Below, in pieces: positions 17,420 through 26,314 of a stretch of DNA of 64,000 bases. How positions within the stretch are numbered: position 1 is the stretch's first letter; each line of letters begins with the position of its first letter. Position numbers and translations under genes: made by a program. The stretch is from an uncultured Clostridia bacterium. Its GTDB lineage: Bacteria; Bacillota; Clostridia; TANB77; CAG-465. Below the pieces are notes generated by a model. It was not told the DNA's origin, searched no databases, and saw nothing but the letters and a program-made list of their open reading frames with translations. The stretch lies in assembly GCA_934149365.1 (NCBI GenBank), contig CAKPEI010000002.1, positions 62,001-126,000 on the forward strand. The letters are read 5' to 3'.

Positions 17420-18367
17420 ATGGTTGAAATGAAGAGACCAAATATTAATTGTGTTGAAATAGATGTAGACACATATTATGCGAGGTTTGAGGTAGAACCT
17501 TTAGAAAGAGGGTTCGGAATTACTTTAGGAAACTCATTAAGGAGAATACTACTATCATCTTTACCAGGATATGCAATTAATACTGTAAAATTAAACAAAG
17601 TTGCACATGAGTTTTCAACAATACCAGGAGTAACAGAAGACGTTACTGATATAATGTTGAATTTAAAACAAGTATGCATTAAAGCAACTGGTGATGACAC
17701 TAAGGAACTTAAAATTGATGTTAAAGGACCTTGTGAAGTAACAGCAGCAGATATTATTTGTGACTCTACAGTTGAAATTGTTAATAAAGATTTACATATT
17801 GCATATGTAGATGAAGGTGGAGAATTTAAAGCAGAAATGACTGCTATAAAAGGCAGAGGTTATACACCAGGAAATGTAAATAAAGCAGAAAGTGGAGTTT
17901 TAAATACTCTTCCAATCGACTCTATATTTACACCAGTAAAAAAAGCAAACTTTACTGTTGAAAAAACAAGAGTTGGTCAAAACATAGATTATGATAAACT
18001 TACTCTAGAAATTTGGACAAACGGAGTTATAGAGCCATATGAAGCTTTATCTATGGCAGCTAGAATATTAGATGAACACTTAGAATTATTTATTGATTTA
18101 TCAGAAATAGCTAAGAATATGTCTATAATGTCTCAAAAAGAATTATCTGAAAGAGACAGAATGCTAGAAGCTCCAATCGAAGATTTAGAGTTCTCAGTAA
18201 GATCATATAACTGCTTAAAGAGAGCAGGAATACATACTGTTGGAGATATTGTATCAAAAACAGAACATGATATGATGAAAGTTAGAAATTTAGGAAAAAA
18301 ATCATTAGAAGAAGTTATAAACAAAGTAAAATCACTTGGTTTACAATTTAAATCTACTGATGAATAG
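17420..18367 (+). CDS. rpoA: RNA polymerase alpha subunit
   Basis: The 315-residue protein has the alpha-NTD assembly motif (ERGFGITLGNSLRRILLSSLPG, about 29-50) and the C-terminal helix-hairpin domain (SVRSYNCLKRAGIHTVGDI) that contacts UP elements and activators. GGAGG precedes ATG 17420. Confidence 0.98.
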   Translation: MVEMKRPNINCVEIDVDTYYARFEVEPLERGFGITLGNSLRRILLSSLPGYAINTVKLNKVAHEFSTIPGVTEDVTDIMLNLKQVCIKATGDDTKELKIDVKGPCEVTAADIICDSTVEIVNKDLHIAYVDEGGEFKAEMTAIKGRGYTPGNVNKAESGVLNTLPIDSIFTPVKKANFTVEKTRVGQNIDYDKLTLEIWTNGVIEPYEALSMAARILDEHLELFIDLSEIAKNMSIMSQKELSERDRMLEAPIEDLEFSVRSYNCLKRAGIHTVGDIVSKTEHDMMKVRNLGKKSLEEVINKVKSLGLQFKSTDE

Positions 18368-18378
18368 GAGGAAATAAT

Positions 18379-18903
18379 ATGCCAAAAGCAAACAGACTAT
18401 CAAGAACAGAATCACAAAGAGATGCACTATTAAAAGGGCTAGTTACAAGCTTAATCCAAAATGGTAGAGTTGAAACTACTCTTGCTAAGGCTAAAGCTGT
18501 TAAACCTTTAGCAGATAGCATAGTTAGTCTTGCAATCAAAGAAAAAGATAACGTTGTTGAAAAAGAAAAAACAGTATCAAGTGCTAAACTTGATAAAAAT
18601 GGAAAGAAAGTTAAAGTTGAGAAAACATCAAAAAACGGAAAGAAATATGAAGTAGTAGACAGAGAAATAAAGAAAATTACTGTAAAAACAGATGCTCCTT
18701 CAAAACTTGCAGCTAGAAGAAAAATGTTTAAAATGATCAACAAAATAAAAGATAATAACGGTAATACAATTGATTTGACTGAAAAGTTATTTAATGAAAT
18801 CGCACCAAAATATGAAGCAGGTAAAGGTGGATACACAAGAATCACTAAACTTGTTCCAAGAAAAGGTGACGGTGCAGATATGGCTGTTATTGAGTTAGTA
18901 TAA
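18379..18903 (+). CDS. rplQ: 50S ribosomal protein L17 with internal insertion
   Basis: The flanks are clearly L17: SRTESQRDALLKGLVTSLIQNGRVETTLAKAK (about 8-39) and LFNEIAPKYEAGKGGYTRI (about 137-155). The protein is 174 residues against about 113-127 in most bacteria. The extra material is a lysine-rich stretch at about residues 55-107, before the AARRKMFKMI segment. The frame is open and codon use is like the flanks, so this looks like a real extension and not an error. It closes the operon with a terminator at 18914. Confidence 0.93.
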   Translation: MPKANRLSRTESQRDALLKGLVTSLIQNGRVETTLAKAKAVKPLADSIVSLAIKEKDNVVEKEKTVSSAKLDKNGKKVKVEKTSKNGKKYEVVDREIKKITVKTDAPSKLAARRKMFKMINKIKDNNGNTIDLTEKLFNEIAPKYEAGKGGYTRITKLVPRKGDGADMAVIELV

Positions 18904-18913
18904 TTTCAAAACT

Positions 18914-18941
18914 AATCGCTCTATATTAGGGCGATTTTTTT
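18914..18941 (+). terminator. Terminator after rplQ
   Basis: AATCGCTC pairs with GGGCGATT (one G-T wobble) followed by T residues. Confidence 0.88.
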
Positions 18942-19003
18942 ATGCACATGTTGAATATTTTCATTAAATATATTAAAATATATTCTGTATAAAGAGGTGA
19001 CAT

Positions 19004-20618
19004 ATGTATAAAGATTTTAGAAAAGGAATATCTTTAATTGTTCTTACAATAACAATAGTGGTATTAATAATATTAGCAGGAGCTGCTATACTTACAATAT
19101 CAAATGCAGATTTAATAAACAAGTCTTCAGAAACGACATTTAGAACGAATATATCAAATTATCTAGAAGAGTATAATACGTGGCTGTCTGTTGAAAAAAT
19201 GAAGCATAGAGGAAATTTAGATGTATCAAAAATAAATGCAAGTAAAAATGTAGCATATAACGGAAATTATATAACAGATATAATAAAAAACATTAAAAAC
19301 GAGGATATAGAAAATTATGAAATAATAGCAGGAAATTTAGTATATACGGGTGCAGGGCAAAAAGATAATACTAAATTAGAAAATGAAACAAAATGGGCAA
19401 AAGAAGCAGGTTTGAAATCCGTAGAAAAAGCAAAAGGAGAAGAAGATACAATAGTATTTACAGATACTAAAATAAATAGCGGGTATGATGAATTAAAGGT
19501 TTATGGAAGTAGTGAAAACGGAGTGGCTGGTTTAAGTGAAATATCACTTACGGTAACTCAAAATCTAATAGATAATGGCTTTGGAGAGTATAAAGATAAT
19601 ACAAATTTTTCATCGAAAATTATTAATATACCTAATGAGAAAACCAAAGGAGGTGTGTCCAGCATTTATTGTAAAAATCAAGCATATTCCGCGGATAGTT
19701 CAAATGCTAAAATACCAGTGGATCCAAATAAAGAATATGATTTTTCTATGTATGTAAAAACAGATATGCCCGGACATACAATCTATTCTGGACTTGTAGA
19801 ATATGATATAGATAAGTTAAGAATAAGTTCTAAAAGTTATCTTGATAACACTTTGACGTATTTAACAGAAGATTTAAAAAATGGAGATACAGTAGTACAT
19901 TTAAACAATGTGAGTAATTTTAGAAATGTTACAAAAACTTACCAGTTAGGTTTCATTTTTTGGAATTATAAAGATAGTACTGGACATTTGTATGAGCCTC
20001 TGACTTATTCTAGAAATATGTGGAGTGATTTATATACAGCGGATAGTATAGATAAAACAAATAATACAATAACATTAAAAAGTACTTGGGATAAAGGAAC
20101 AGTTAAGGCTGGAATAAAGTTGAGTCAGTCAAATTCACGGAGTAATGTATACGTATTCACTGTGTAGAAATTTTATATCAAATGGGGAATGGGAATATAT
20201 TCATAATACGCTTTCTGGAGTTCAAGTTAATGATAGTGAATATGAAAAATTTAGAAATGGAACAAGATATGTTACTTGGTTTATATACCAGAATGCTAAA
20301 TATGCTGATACATCACCAACCAGTGGATCTAAAATTACTCGCTTAATATTGGCAGAAAGTGATAAGTATAATAAAATATATACAATAGATATGACAGGAC
20401 ATGAACCATTAAGAACAATGGAAGATGGAACAAGTGATTATATAGATTTTAAGACAAAGAAGATAGTAAGAAATGTAGGAGTAAATAATGGAACAATGTA
20501 TAAATTAAGTAGTGTAACATATGAGAATATATCACTTCCAGATATTCCAATATATGAGGGAAATACTGCAATAACATTAAATCAAACAGGAAGGCTAGAG
20601 GGAACATATATAAAATAA
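19004..20618 (+). pseudogene. Pilin-signal surface protein, copy 1, frameshifted
   Basis: The first frame (19004-20167) encodes 387 residues beginning with a prepilin-like segment (KGISLIVLTITIVVLIILAG). The second frame (to 20618) encodes the rest. Compared with copies 2 and 3, the reading frame breaks at 20147, where an extra G in AATGTATACG shifts SQSNSRSN from the continuing YTYSLCRNF. Without that base, one protein of about 537 residues results. The middle (about 170-430) looks like a beta-sandwich carbohydrate-binding-like module, and the C-terminus matches the other copies. There is no homopolymer, so phase variation is less obvious here than in the gene at 59143. Either a true null allele or an assembly error. 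Confidence 0.8.
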
Positions 20619-21007
20619 AGCAAGGTGATGTGAGAGGAGAAATGACGTATGGAAAAACTAAAGAGAGGAATATCGTTAATAGTATTAGTAATAACAATAA
20701 TAGTAATGATAATACTAGCGGCATCTATTATACTTGCATTAACAAGTACAAATACAATGGGAAAAGCTACGGAAGCGGCATTTAAAAATACAAGCAAAAG
20801 CTATTTAGAAGAATACAATGCATGGATATCAGAACAAAAACTTAATACAAATGGCATATTTGATATATCAGAAGTAAACGCAAGTAAAGATTTATCATAT
20901 AATGGAAAATATATACAAGATATAATAAAAAACATAAAAAAGGAAGATATAGAAAAATATGAAATAGTAAGAGGAAACTTAATATATAAAGGTACAGAAA
21001 ATGAAAT
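20352..21007 (+). repeat. Long direct repeat, unit A (copy 1 end to copy 2 start)
   Basis: This stretch matches 21972-22627 at a constant offset of 1620 bases. I read only two mismatches (20374 and 20936) before the sequences diverge; 20375-20935 is identical over 561 bases. It covers the C-terminal end of one gene, the 30-base gap and the first ~120 codons of the next. Confidence 0.92.
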
Positions 21008-22238
21008 AAAATGGGCAAAAGATATAGGGCTAAAATCTGTAGAAAAGGCCAAAGGGGAAGAAGATACAATAGTATTTACAGATACTAAAATAAATAGCGG
21101 GTATGATGAATTAAAGGTTTATGGAAGTAGTGAAAATGGAGCAGCTGGTTTAAGTGAAATATCACTTACAGTAACTCAAAATCTAATAGATAATGGATTT
21201 GGAGAGTATAAAGATGGAACAAATATTTCTTCAGATATTACTAATATTCCTAATGAAAAAGTAAAAGGTGGAATATCTTGCTTTTATGCAGATTATAAAG
21301 GACCTACTACTAGTTGTGGATCTTTAAATCTTATTCAGATAGATGTAAATAAGAAATATGAGATATCTATGTATGTTAAAAGTAACGAGTCAGAGTCTGA
21401 AATTTATTCTGGGTTTGTGGAATATGATATAGATAAAAAAAGGATATATGAATGGAATGTAATAGCTGGAAAGGATACACTTACATATTTAACAGAAGAT
21501 TTGAAAAAAGGTGACACCGTAGTGCATTTGAATGATGTAAGCAATTTTAAAAAGACAACTTTAACGGGTAGACTTGGCTTTATATTTTGGAATTATAAAG
21601 ATAGTACTGGTCGTTTATATGAACCATTAACGTATTCACAAAATGTATGGAGCAATTTATATACTGCAGATAATATAGATAGAGAGAATAATACAATAAC
21701 ATTAAAAACAGCTTGGACAAGAGATAATATTGCAAAAGGAACAAAACTTAGTCAATCTTGGAATGATAAAACATATAATTATTCGTTACTTGAAGCTGGA
21801 AAAGACTATTTGGATTGGACTTCAAAAAGAAGAACTATACAAGGTGTTTCTAATTATGATGAAAATCCAAGTTATAAATTCAGATATGGTGTAAAATATA
21901 TTAAATGGTTTATGTTTCCAAACTACAATTCTGTAGAAGGTGGAGGAACAAAAGTAGCAAACATAATCTTTGCAGAAAGTGATAAGTATAATAAGATATA
22001 TACAATAGATATGACAGGACATGAACCATTAAGAACAATGGAAGATGGAACAAGTGATTATATAGATTTTAAGACAAAGAAGATAGTAAGAAATGTAGGA
22101 GTAAATAATGGAACAATGTATAAATTAAGTAGTGTAACATATGAGAATATATCACTTCCAGATATTCCAATATATGAGGGAAATACTGCAATAACATTAA
22201 ATCAAACAGGAAGGCTAGAGGGAACATATATAAAATAA
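20649..22238 (+). CDS. Pilin-signal surface protein, copy 2
   Basis: The 529-residue protein starts MEKLKRGISLIVLVITIIVM, a class III (prepilin-like) signal with a hydrophobic helix of about 22 residues. The glutamate at position 5 of mature type IV pilins is valine here. Next come a coiled region (about 30-130), a variable module (about 170-435) with YDIDKKRIYEW, LTYLTEDLKKGDTVVHLNDV and LGFIFWNYKDSTGRLYEPLTY, and a C-terminus (about 440-529) with IDMTGHEPLRTMEDGTSDYI and ITLNQTGRLEGTYIK. By family knowledge, the C-terminal DYIDFKTKKIVRNVG pattern resembles phage tail proteins. A likely pseudopilin or surface adhesin; its receptor is unknown. It starts 30 bases after copy 1 ends. Confidence 0.8.
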   Translation: MEKLKRGISLIVLVITIIVMIILAASIILALTSTNTMGKATEAAFKNTSKSYLEEYNAWISEQKLNTNGIFDISEVNASKDLSYNGKYIQDIIKNIKKEDIEKYEIVRGNLIYKGTENEIKWAKDIGLKSVEKAKGEEDTIVFTDTKINSGYDELKVYGSSENGAAGLSEISLTVTQNLIDNGFGEYKDGTNISSDITNIPNEKVKGGISCFYADYKGPTTSCGSLNLIQIDVNKKYEISMYVKSNESESEIYSGFVEYDIDKKRIYEWNVIAGKDTLTYLTEDLKKGDTVVHLNDVSNFKKTTLTGRLGFIFWNYKDSTGRLYEPLTYSQNVWSNLYTADNIDRENNTITLKTAWTRDNIAKGTKLSQSWNDKTYNYSLLEAGKDYLDWTSKRRTIQGVSNYDENPSYKFRYGVKYIKWFMFPNYNSVEGGGTKVANIIFAESDKYNKIYTIDMTGHEPLRTMEDGTSDYIDFKTKKIVRNVGVNNGTMYKLSSVTYENISLPDIPIYEGNTAITLNQTGRLEGTYIK

Positions 22239-22627
22239 AGCAAGGTGATGTGAGAGGAGAAATGACGTATGGAAAAACTAAAGAGAGGAATATCGTTAAT
22301 AGTATTAGTAATAACAATAATAGTAATGATAATACTAGCGGCATCTATTATACTTGCATTAACAAGTACAAATACAATGGGAAAAGCTACGGAAGCGGCA
22401 TTTAAAAATACAAGCAAAAGCTATTTAGAAGAATACAATGCATGGATATCAGAACAAAAACTTAATACAAATGGCATATTTGATATATCAGAAGTAAACG
22501 CAAGTAAAGATTTATCATATAATGGAAAATATATACAAGATATAATAAAAAACATGAAAAAGGAAGATATAGAAAAATATGAAATAGTAAGAGGAAACTT
22601 AATATATAAAGGTACAGAAAATGAAAC
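21972..22627 (+). repeat. Long direct repeat, unit B (copy 2 end to copy 3 start)
   Basis: Second copy of the repeat at 20352-21007. The end of copy 3 (23580-23852) is a more diverged third version of the C-terminal part. Confidence 0.92.
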
Positions 22628-23852
22628 GAAATGGGCAAAAGAAGTAGGATTTAAGGAAGTAGAAAAAGCAAAAGGTGAAGAAGATACAATAGTGTTTACA
22701 GATACTAAAATAGATAGCTGGTATGATGAATTAAAGGTTTATGGAAGTAGTGAAAACGGAGTGGCTGGTTTAAGTGAAATATCACTTACGGTAACTCAAA
22801 ATCTAATAGATAATGGCTTTGGAGAGTACAGGGATAGTACAAATTTTTCTCCAGATATTACTAATATTCCAAATGAAAAAGTAAAAGGCGGAGTGTCTTG
22901 TTTTTATACGGTAAGGAAAGGTTATGGTTCTAGTAACTCATTAGAACAAATACCTATAGATCCCAACAAGAAATATGATTTATCAATATATTTTAAAGCA
23001 AATGTTGTGGGCGAAAAAATGTTTTCTGGTATATTTGAATATGATGTAGACGGTTTAATAGTAAAATCAGATAAAATTTTATATGTGAATGATACTTTGA
23101 CTTACTTAACAAAAGATTTGAAAAATGGAGATACAGTAGTACACTTAAATGATGTAAGCAAATTTGAAGATACTACTTTAACATATAGACTTGGATTTAT
23201 ATTTTGGAATTATAGAGATAGTACAGGTCGTTTATATGAACCATTGACATATTCTAGAAATGTATGGTCCAATTTATATACTGCGGATAATATAGATAGC
23301 GAGAATAATACAATAACATTAAAAACTGCTTGGAATAATGGAACTATTAAAGCTGGAACAAAGTTAAGTCAATCAAATGATGGAGGTAATTATAACTATT
23401 CATTATATGATAGTCAAACTAAAAATACAGAATGGGAGTATAGACATTCAAGTATTAAAGGTGTAAAGACTGGAGCCGCTGTATATACTATGTTCAGACC
23501 TGGCACAAAGTATATTAAATGGTTTATGTTTCCAAACTACAATTCAATAGAAGGTGGCGGGATCAAAGTAGCAAATATAATCTTTGCAGAAAGTGATAAG
23601 TATAATAATGTATATACAATAGATATGACAGGACATGAACCATTAAGAACAATGGAAGATGGAACAAGTGATTATATAGACTTCAAGACAAAGAAAATAG
23701 TAAGAAATGTAGGAGTAAATAATGGAACAATGTATAAATTAAGCAGTGTAGTATATGAAGATATATCACTACCAGATATTCCAATATATGAAGGAAATAC
23801 AGCAATAACATTAAATCAAACAGGAAGACTAGAGGGAACATATATAAAATAG
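22269..23852 (+). CDS. Pilin-signal surface protein, copy 3
   Basis: The 527-residue protein is nearly identical to copy 2 over residues 1-120 and over the last ~90, but differs strongly through the centre (about 205-435). It repeats the GDTVVHLNDVSKF, LGFIFWNYRDSTGRLYEP and GTKYIKWFMFPNYNS signatures. Part of the middle (about nucleotides 22703-22830) agrees with copy 1 better than copy 2, so the array is mosaic. It lies 30 bases after copy 2, and all three are probably transcribed together. Gene conversion between copies is inferred. Confidence 0.8.
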   Translation: MEKLKRGISLIVLVITIIVMIILAASIILALTSTNTMGKATEAAFKNTSKSYLEEYNAWISEQKLNTNGIFDISEVNASKDLSYNGKYIQDIIKNMKKEDIEKYEIVRGNLIYKGTENETKWAKEVGFKEVEKAKGEEDTIVFTDTKIDSWYDELKVYGSSENGVAGLSEISLTVTQNLIDNGFGEYRDSTNFSPDITNIPNEKVKGGVSCFYTVRKGYGSSNSLEQIPIDPNKKYDLSIYFKANVVGEKMFSGIFEYDVDGLIVKSDKILYVNDTLTYLTKDLKNGDTVVHLNDVSKFEDTTLTYRLGFIFWNYRDSTGRLYEPLTYSRNVWSNLYTADNIDSENNTITLKTAWNNGTIKAGTKLSQSNDGGNYNYSLYDSQTKNTEWEYRHSSIKGVKTGAAVYTMFRPGTKYIKWFMFPNYNSIEGGGIKVANIIFAESDKYNNVYTIDMTGHEPLRTMEDGTSDYIDFKTKKIVRNVGVNNGTMYKLSSVVYEDISLPDIPIYEGNTAITLNQTGRLEGTYIK

Positions 23853-23854
23853 TG

Positions 23855-23883
23855 TTGAAATTTTAAAAAATGTTAAGTATAAT
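23855..23883 (+). promoter_or_regulatory. Promoter of trmL
   Basis: TTGAAA (23855-23860), 17-base spacer, TATAAT (23878-23883), in the gap just after the pilin-like cluster. Confidence 0.75.
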
Positions 23884-23930
23884 GGAAGCTTAAGGGAAAA
23901 CCTCAATTTTTATTTTAGGAGAAAAAGGAA

Positions 23931-24428
23931 ATGAAACTTAATATTGTATTAGTGGAGCCGGAAATACCACAAAACACGGGAAATATTGCAAGAACATGTG
24001 CTGCGATAGGGGCAAAATTGCATTTGGTTAAACCATTGGGATTCGATATATCTGAAAAGCAGGTGAAAAGAGCAGGGCTTGATTATTGGGATAAATTAGA
24101 AATAGAAGAACATGATAGTTTAGATGCTTTTTTAAACAAGTACAGTATAGATACTAAAAGTATGTATTTAGTATCCACAAAAGCAACTCATGTATATAGT
24201 GATGTTAATTATGTGGATAAAAATGAAGTATTTTTGCTATTTGGCAAGGAAACTAAAGGTCTTCCTGAAGAATTACTAAGAGAAAATTTGAATAAAACAA
24301 TTAGGATACCTATGGGATATGATATACGTTCACTTAATTTATCTAATTCGGTTGCTATAGTGGCATATGAAGTGTTAAGACAGTGTAGATTTGAAGGTTT
24401 AAAGGAAATAAGTGATTATTTGCTTTAA
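23931..24428 (+). CDS. trmL: tRNA (cytidine(34)-2'-O)-methyltransferase
   Basis: The 165-residue SPOUT methyltransferase modifies the wobble base of tRNA-Leu. The motifs VEPEIPQNTGNIARTCAA (N-terminus), FGKETKGLPEELL and RIPMGYDIRSLNLSNSVAIV (the knot region) match TrmL. It has its own promoter and a terminator at 24437. Confidence 0.94.
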   Translation: MKLNIVLVEPEIPQNTGNIARTCAAIGAKLHLVKPLGFDISEKQVKRAGLDYWDKLEIEEHDSLDAFLNKYSIDTKSMYLVSTKATHVYSDVNYVDKNEVFLLFGKETKGLPEELLRENLNKTIRIPMGYDIRSLNLSNSVAIVAYEVLRQCRFEGLKEISDYLL

Positions 24429-24436
24429 TAAATGAT

Positions 24437-24463
24437 GCAGGTAGTAGTTGCTACCTGTTTTTT
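24437..24463 (+). terminator. Terminator after trmL
   Basis: CAGGTAG and CTACCTG form a 7-bp stem followed by six T residues. Confidence 0.88.
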
Positions 24464-24540
24464 GAATATTATGTTATAAAATAAAATGTTGGGATAATGA
24501 TTTAAACAAAATATAAAGCAAGTAGAATTAATCCAACTTG

Positions 24541-25722
24541 CTATAATTTATTTATTCTGTCTTTATTTAAAGTAGAAGTTTCTACTATACTATAAATGTT
24601 TTCTGCATTAAAGTCTAAATTTAAAGAAGTTTGTACTTTCTCGTTTAATATTGATAAGATTTTTTCATTGATGTTAGATATTACTGGAATGGTTGATTTT
24701 TTTGACAAGGTACTTAAAATATCTTTATCCTTTACTTTCAATACTCTTGCATATGCTACATCTTTCAAAAATTCAAAATCTTCATGCTTTATATTGAGCA
24801 AAATATGTGCTAAAATGCGTTTTATTCTGCCCATGGTATAACGTTTACTCTTAACACTATTTAGGAGCTCTGAATAGGTTCTAGAGGTTATACTGCTGCT
24901 TTTAATTTTGTTCTCCAAGCCTTCTGATATTTCATATATATTTTTTAAATTTGCTACATCTGATTGCAATATAGCAAAACGTAATAGAGAGTACATGTCG
25001 TTATTTGAAACAACTTTTTCTAAAACTTCGCATGTTTCTTTAGGTGCGTATGGAATAATACTTTCAATTATTCCTTTTTGCACTTGTTCACGAATACTAG
25101 TTGCACTTGAAAATGTACTATTGATAGTGACGTTAATATCATTATGATTTGCTGTATTTCTTTTTATTCCAACAGGTTTAATTGAACTGTTTAACAATAT
25201 TAGACTTTTTAAATATTCAATTGCAAGTATGTTGTTAGGTGTTGCAATTTGCATATATTCTACTTCTGTTAAAATGTTTTTTAAGGCATCATTTCTTGCA
25301 CTTGCATATGATATCCCTTTTTTTATATTTTCCTTTATCTTTTCATTTAATAAGCTATCATTATCTGTTATTTTTTTTGCTATGCTTTGCAATATAGATA
25401 TATCATCACATTCTGTTCCAAAAGCAATATAATCTACTATATTTAAAGAATTTAATATGTTTATTGCACCTCTTGCAAACATTTCCGCCCCTGAGGTTGC
25501 AAATATAGTAGGAAGTTCTAGTACTAAGTCTGCGCCGTATAAAGAGGCAATTTCAGCTCTTGTAAACTTATCTATAATTGCAATATTACCTTGCTGTGTA
25601 AATGCGCCAGACATTATTATAATTACTTTGTCAGCTTTTGTGATTTCTTTTGCCTTCTCAATTATATATTTATGACCATTATGAAATGGATTAAATTCGG
25701 CTATTATTGCTACAGTTTTCAA
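24541..25722 (-). CDS. tmcAL: tRNA(Met) cytidine acetate ligase
   Basis: The 393-residue nucleotidyltransferase-fold protein (YlbM family) acetylates C34 of elongator tRNA-Met using acetate and ATP. It has EFNPFHNGH at residues 9-17 (HxGH), ADLVLELP, and SATSIREQV, which corresponds to the SATKIR-type motif. It is transcribed opposite to its neighbours. Confidence 0.92.
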   Translation of the reverse strand: MKTVAIIAEFNPFHNGHKYIIEKAKEITKADKVIIIMSGAFTQQGNIAIIDKFTRAEIASLYGADLVLELPTIFATSGAEMFARGAINILNSLNIVDYIAFGTECDDISILQSIAKKITDNDSLLNEKIKENIKKGISYASARNDALKNILTEVEYMQIATPNNILAIEYLKSLILLNSSIKPVGIKRNTANHNDINVTINSTFSSATSIREQVQKGIIESIIPYAPKETCEVLEKVVSNNDMYSLLRFAILQSDVANLKNIYEISEGLENKIKSSSITSRTYSELLNSVKSKRYTMGRIKRILAHILLNIKHEDFEFLKDVAYARVLKVKDKDILSTLSKKSTIPVISNINEKILSILNEKVQTSLNLDFNAENIYSIVETSTLNKDRINKL

Positions 25723-25822
25723 TTTATTCTCCTTTATATATTGAATTTAAAGATATTTACAGATATAATATCATAAATATATTGATTAATCAATTTTAGC
25801 AAGGAATGTATGGTGATAAAAT

Positions 25823-26263
25823 ATGAATAAACAAGTTACAATATATACAGATGGTGCTTGTAGCGGTAACCCTGGTCCAGGTGGGTATGGAGCAATACTT
25901 ATGTATAATGGTATAGAAAAAGAAATGTCTGGTGGTGAAAAAAACACTACTAATAACAAAATGGAACTTATGGCAGCTATAGTTTCGTTAGAATGTTTGA
26001 AAGAACCATGTGATGTTACTTTATATAGCGATAGTGCATATTTAGTAAATGCATACAATCAAAAATGGATAGAAGGTTGGAAGAAAAACGGATGGAAAAA
26101 TAGCAATAGGCAAGACGTTAAAAATAGAGATCTTTGGGAAAGATTAGAAAAATTAACTAGTATTCATAATGTTACTTTTATAAAGGTAAAAGGACATAGC
26201 GATAACGAGTACAATAATAGATGTGATAATCTTGCTGTTGCAGAAACAAAAAAATTCATGTAA
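25823..26263 (+). CDS. rnhA: Ribonuclease HI
   Basis: The 146-residue enzyme cleaves RNA in RNA-DNA hybrids. The catalytic residues are Asp10 (IYTDGACSGNPGPGG), Glu48 (KMELMAA), Asp70 (LYSDSAY) and Asp135, with His125 in VKGHSDNE. A basic handle segment (KNGWKNSNRQDVKNRD) is present. Confidence 0.95.
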   Translation: MNKQVTIYTDGACSGNPGPGGYGAILMYNGIEKEMSGGEKNTTNNKMELMAAIVSLECLKEPCDVTLYSDSAYLVNAYNQKWIEGWKKNGWKNSNRQDVKNRDLWERLEKLTSIHNVTFIKVKGHSDNEYNNRCDNLAVAETKKFM

Positions 26264-26281
26264 AAGCTTGTATAAAAGATA

Positions 26282-26314
26282 CACCTACTACATATTATGT
26301 GGTAGGTGATTTTT
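26282..26314 (+). terminator. Hairpin between rnhA and spoIIM that covers the spoIIM ribosome site
   Basis: CACCTACTACATA (26282-26294) pairs with TATGTGGTAGGTG (26296-26308), with one G-T pair and an opened centre, and is followed by ATTTTT. It looks like an rnhA terminator. Its 3' arm is the GGTAGGTG that is the only plausible ribosome-binding site for spoIIM. Confidence 0.8.

Noticed and set aside
20449..20797. Long leucine-rich reverse-strand open frames in the pilin cluster
   Set aside because: They are antisense shadows of the AT-rich hydrophobic signal region, repeat at the same offset as the genes, and have no ribosome sites.
19004..23852. CRISPR array or transposon explanation for the repeats
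   Set aside because: Repeats are hundreds of bases long and lie within coding genes; no spacer pattern, transposase or terminal inverted repeats are seen.
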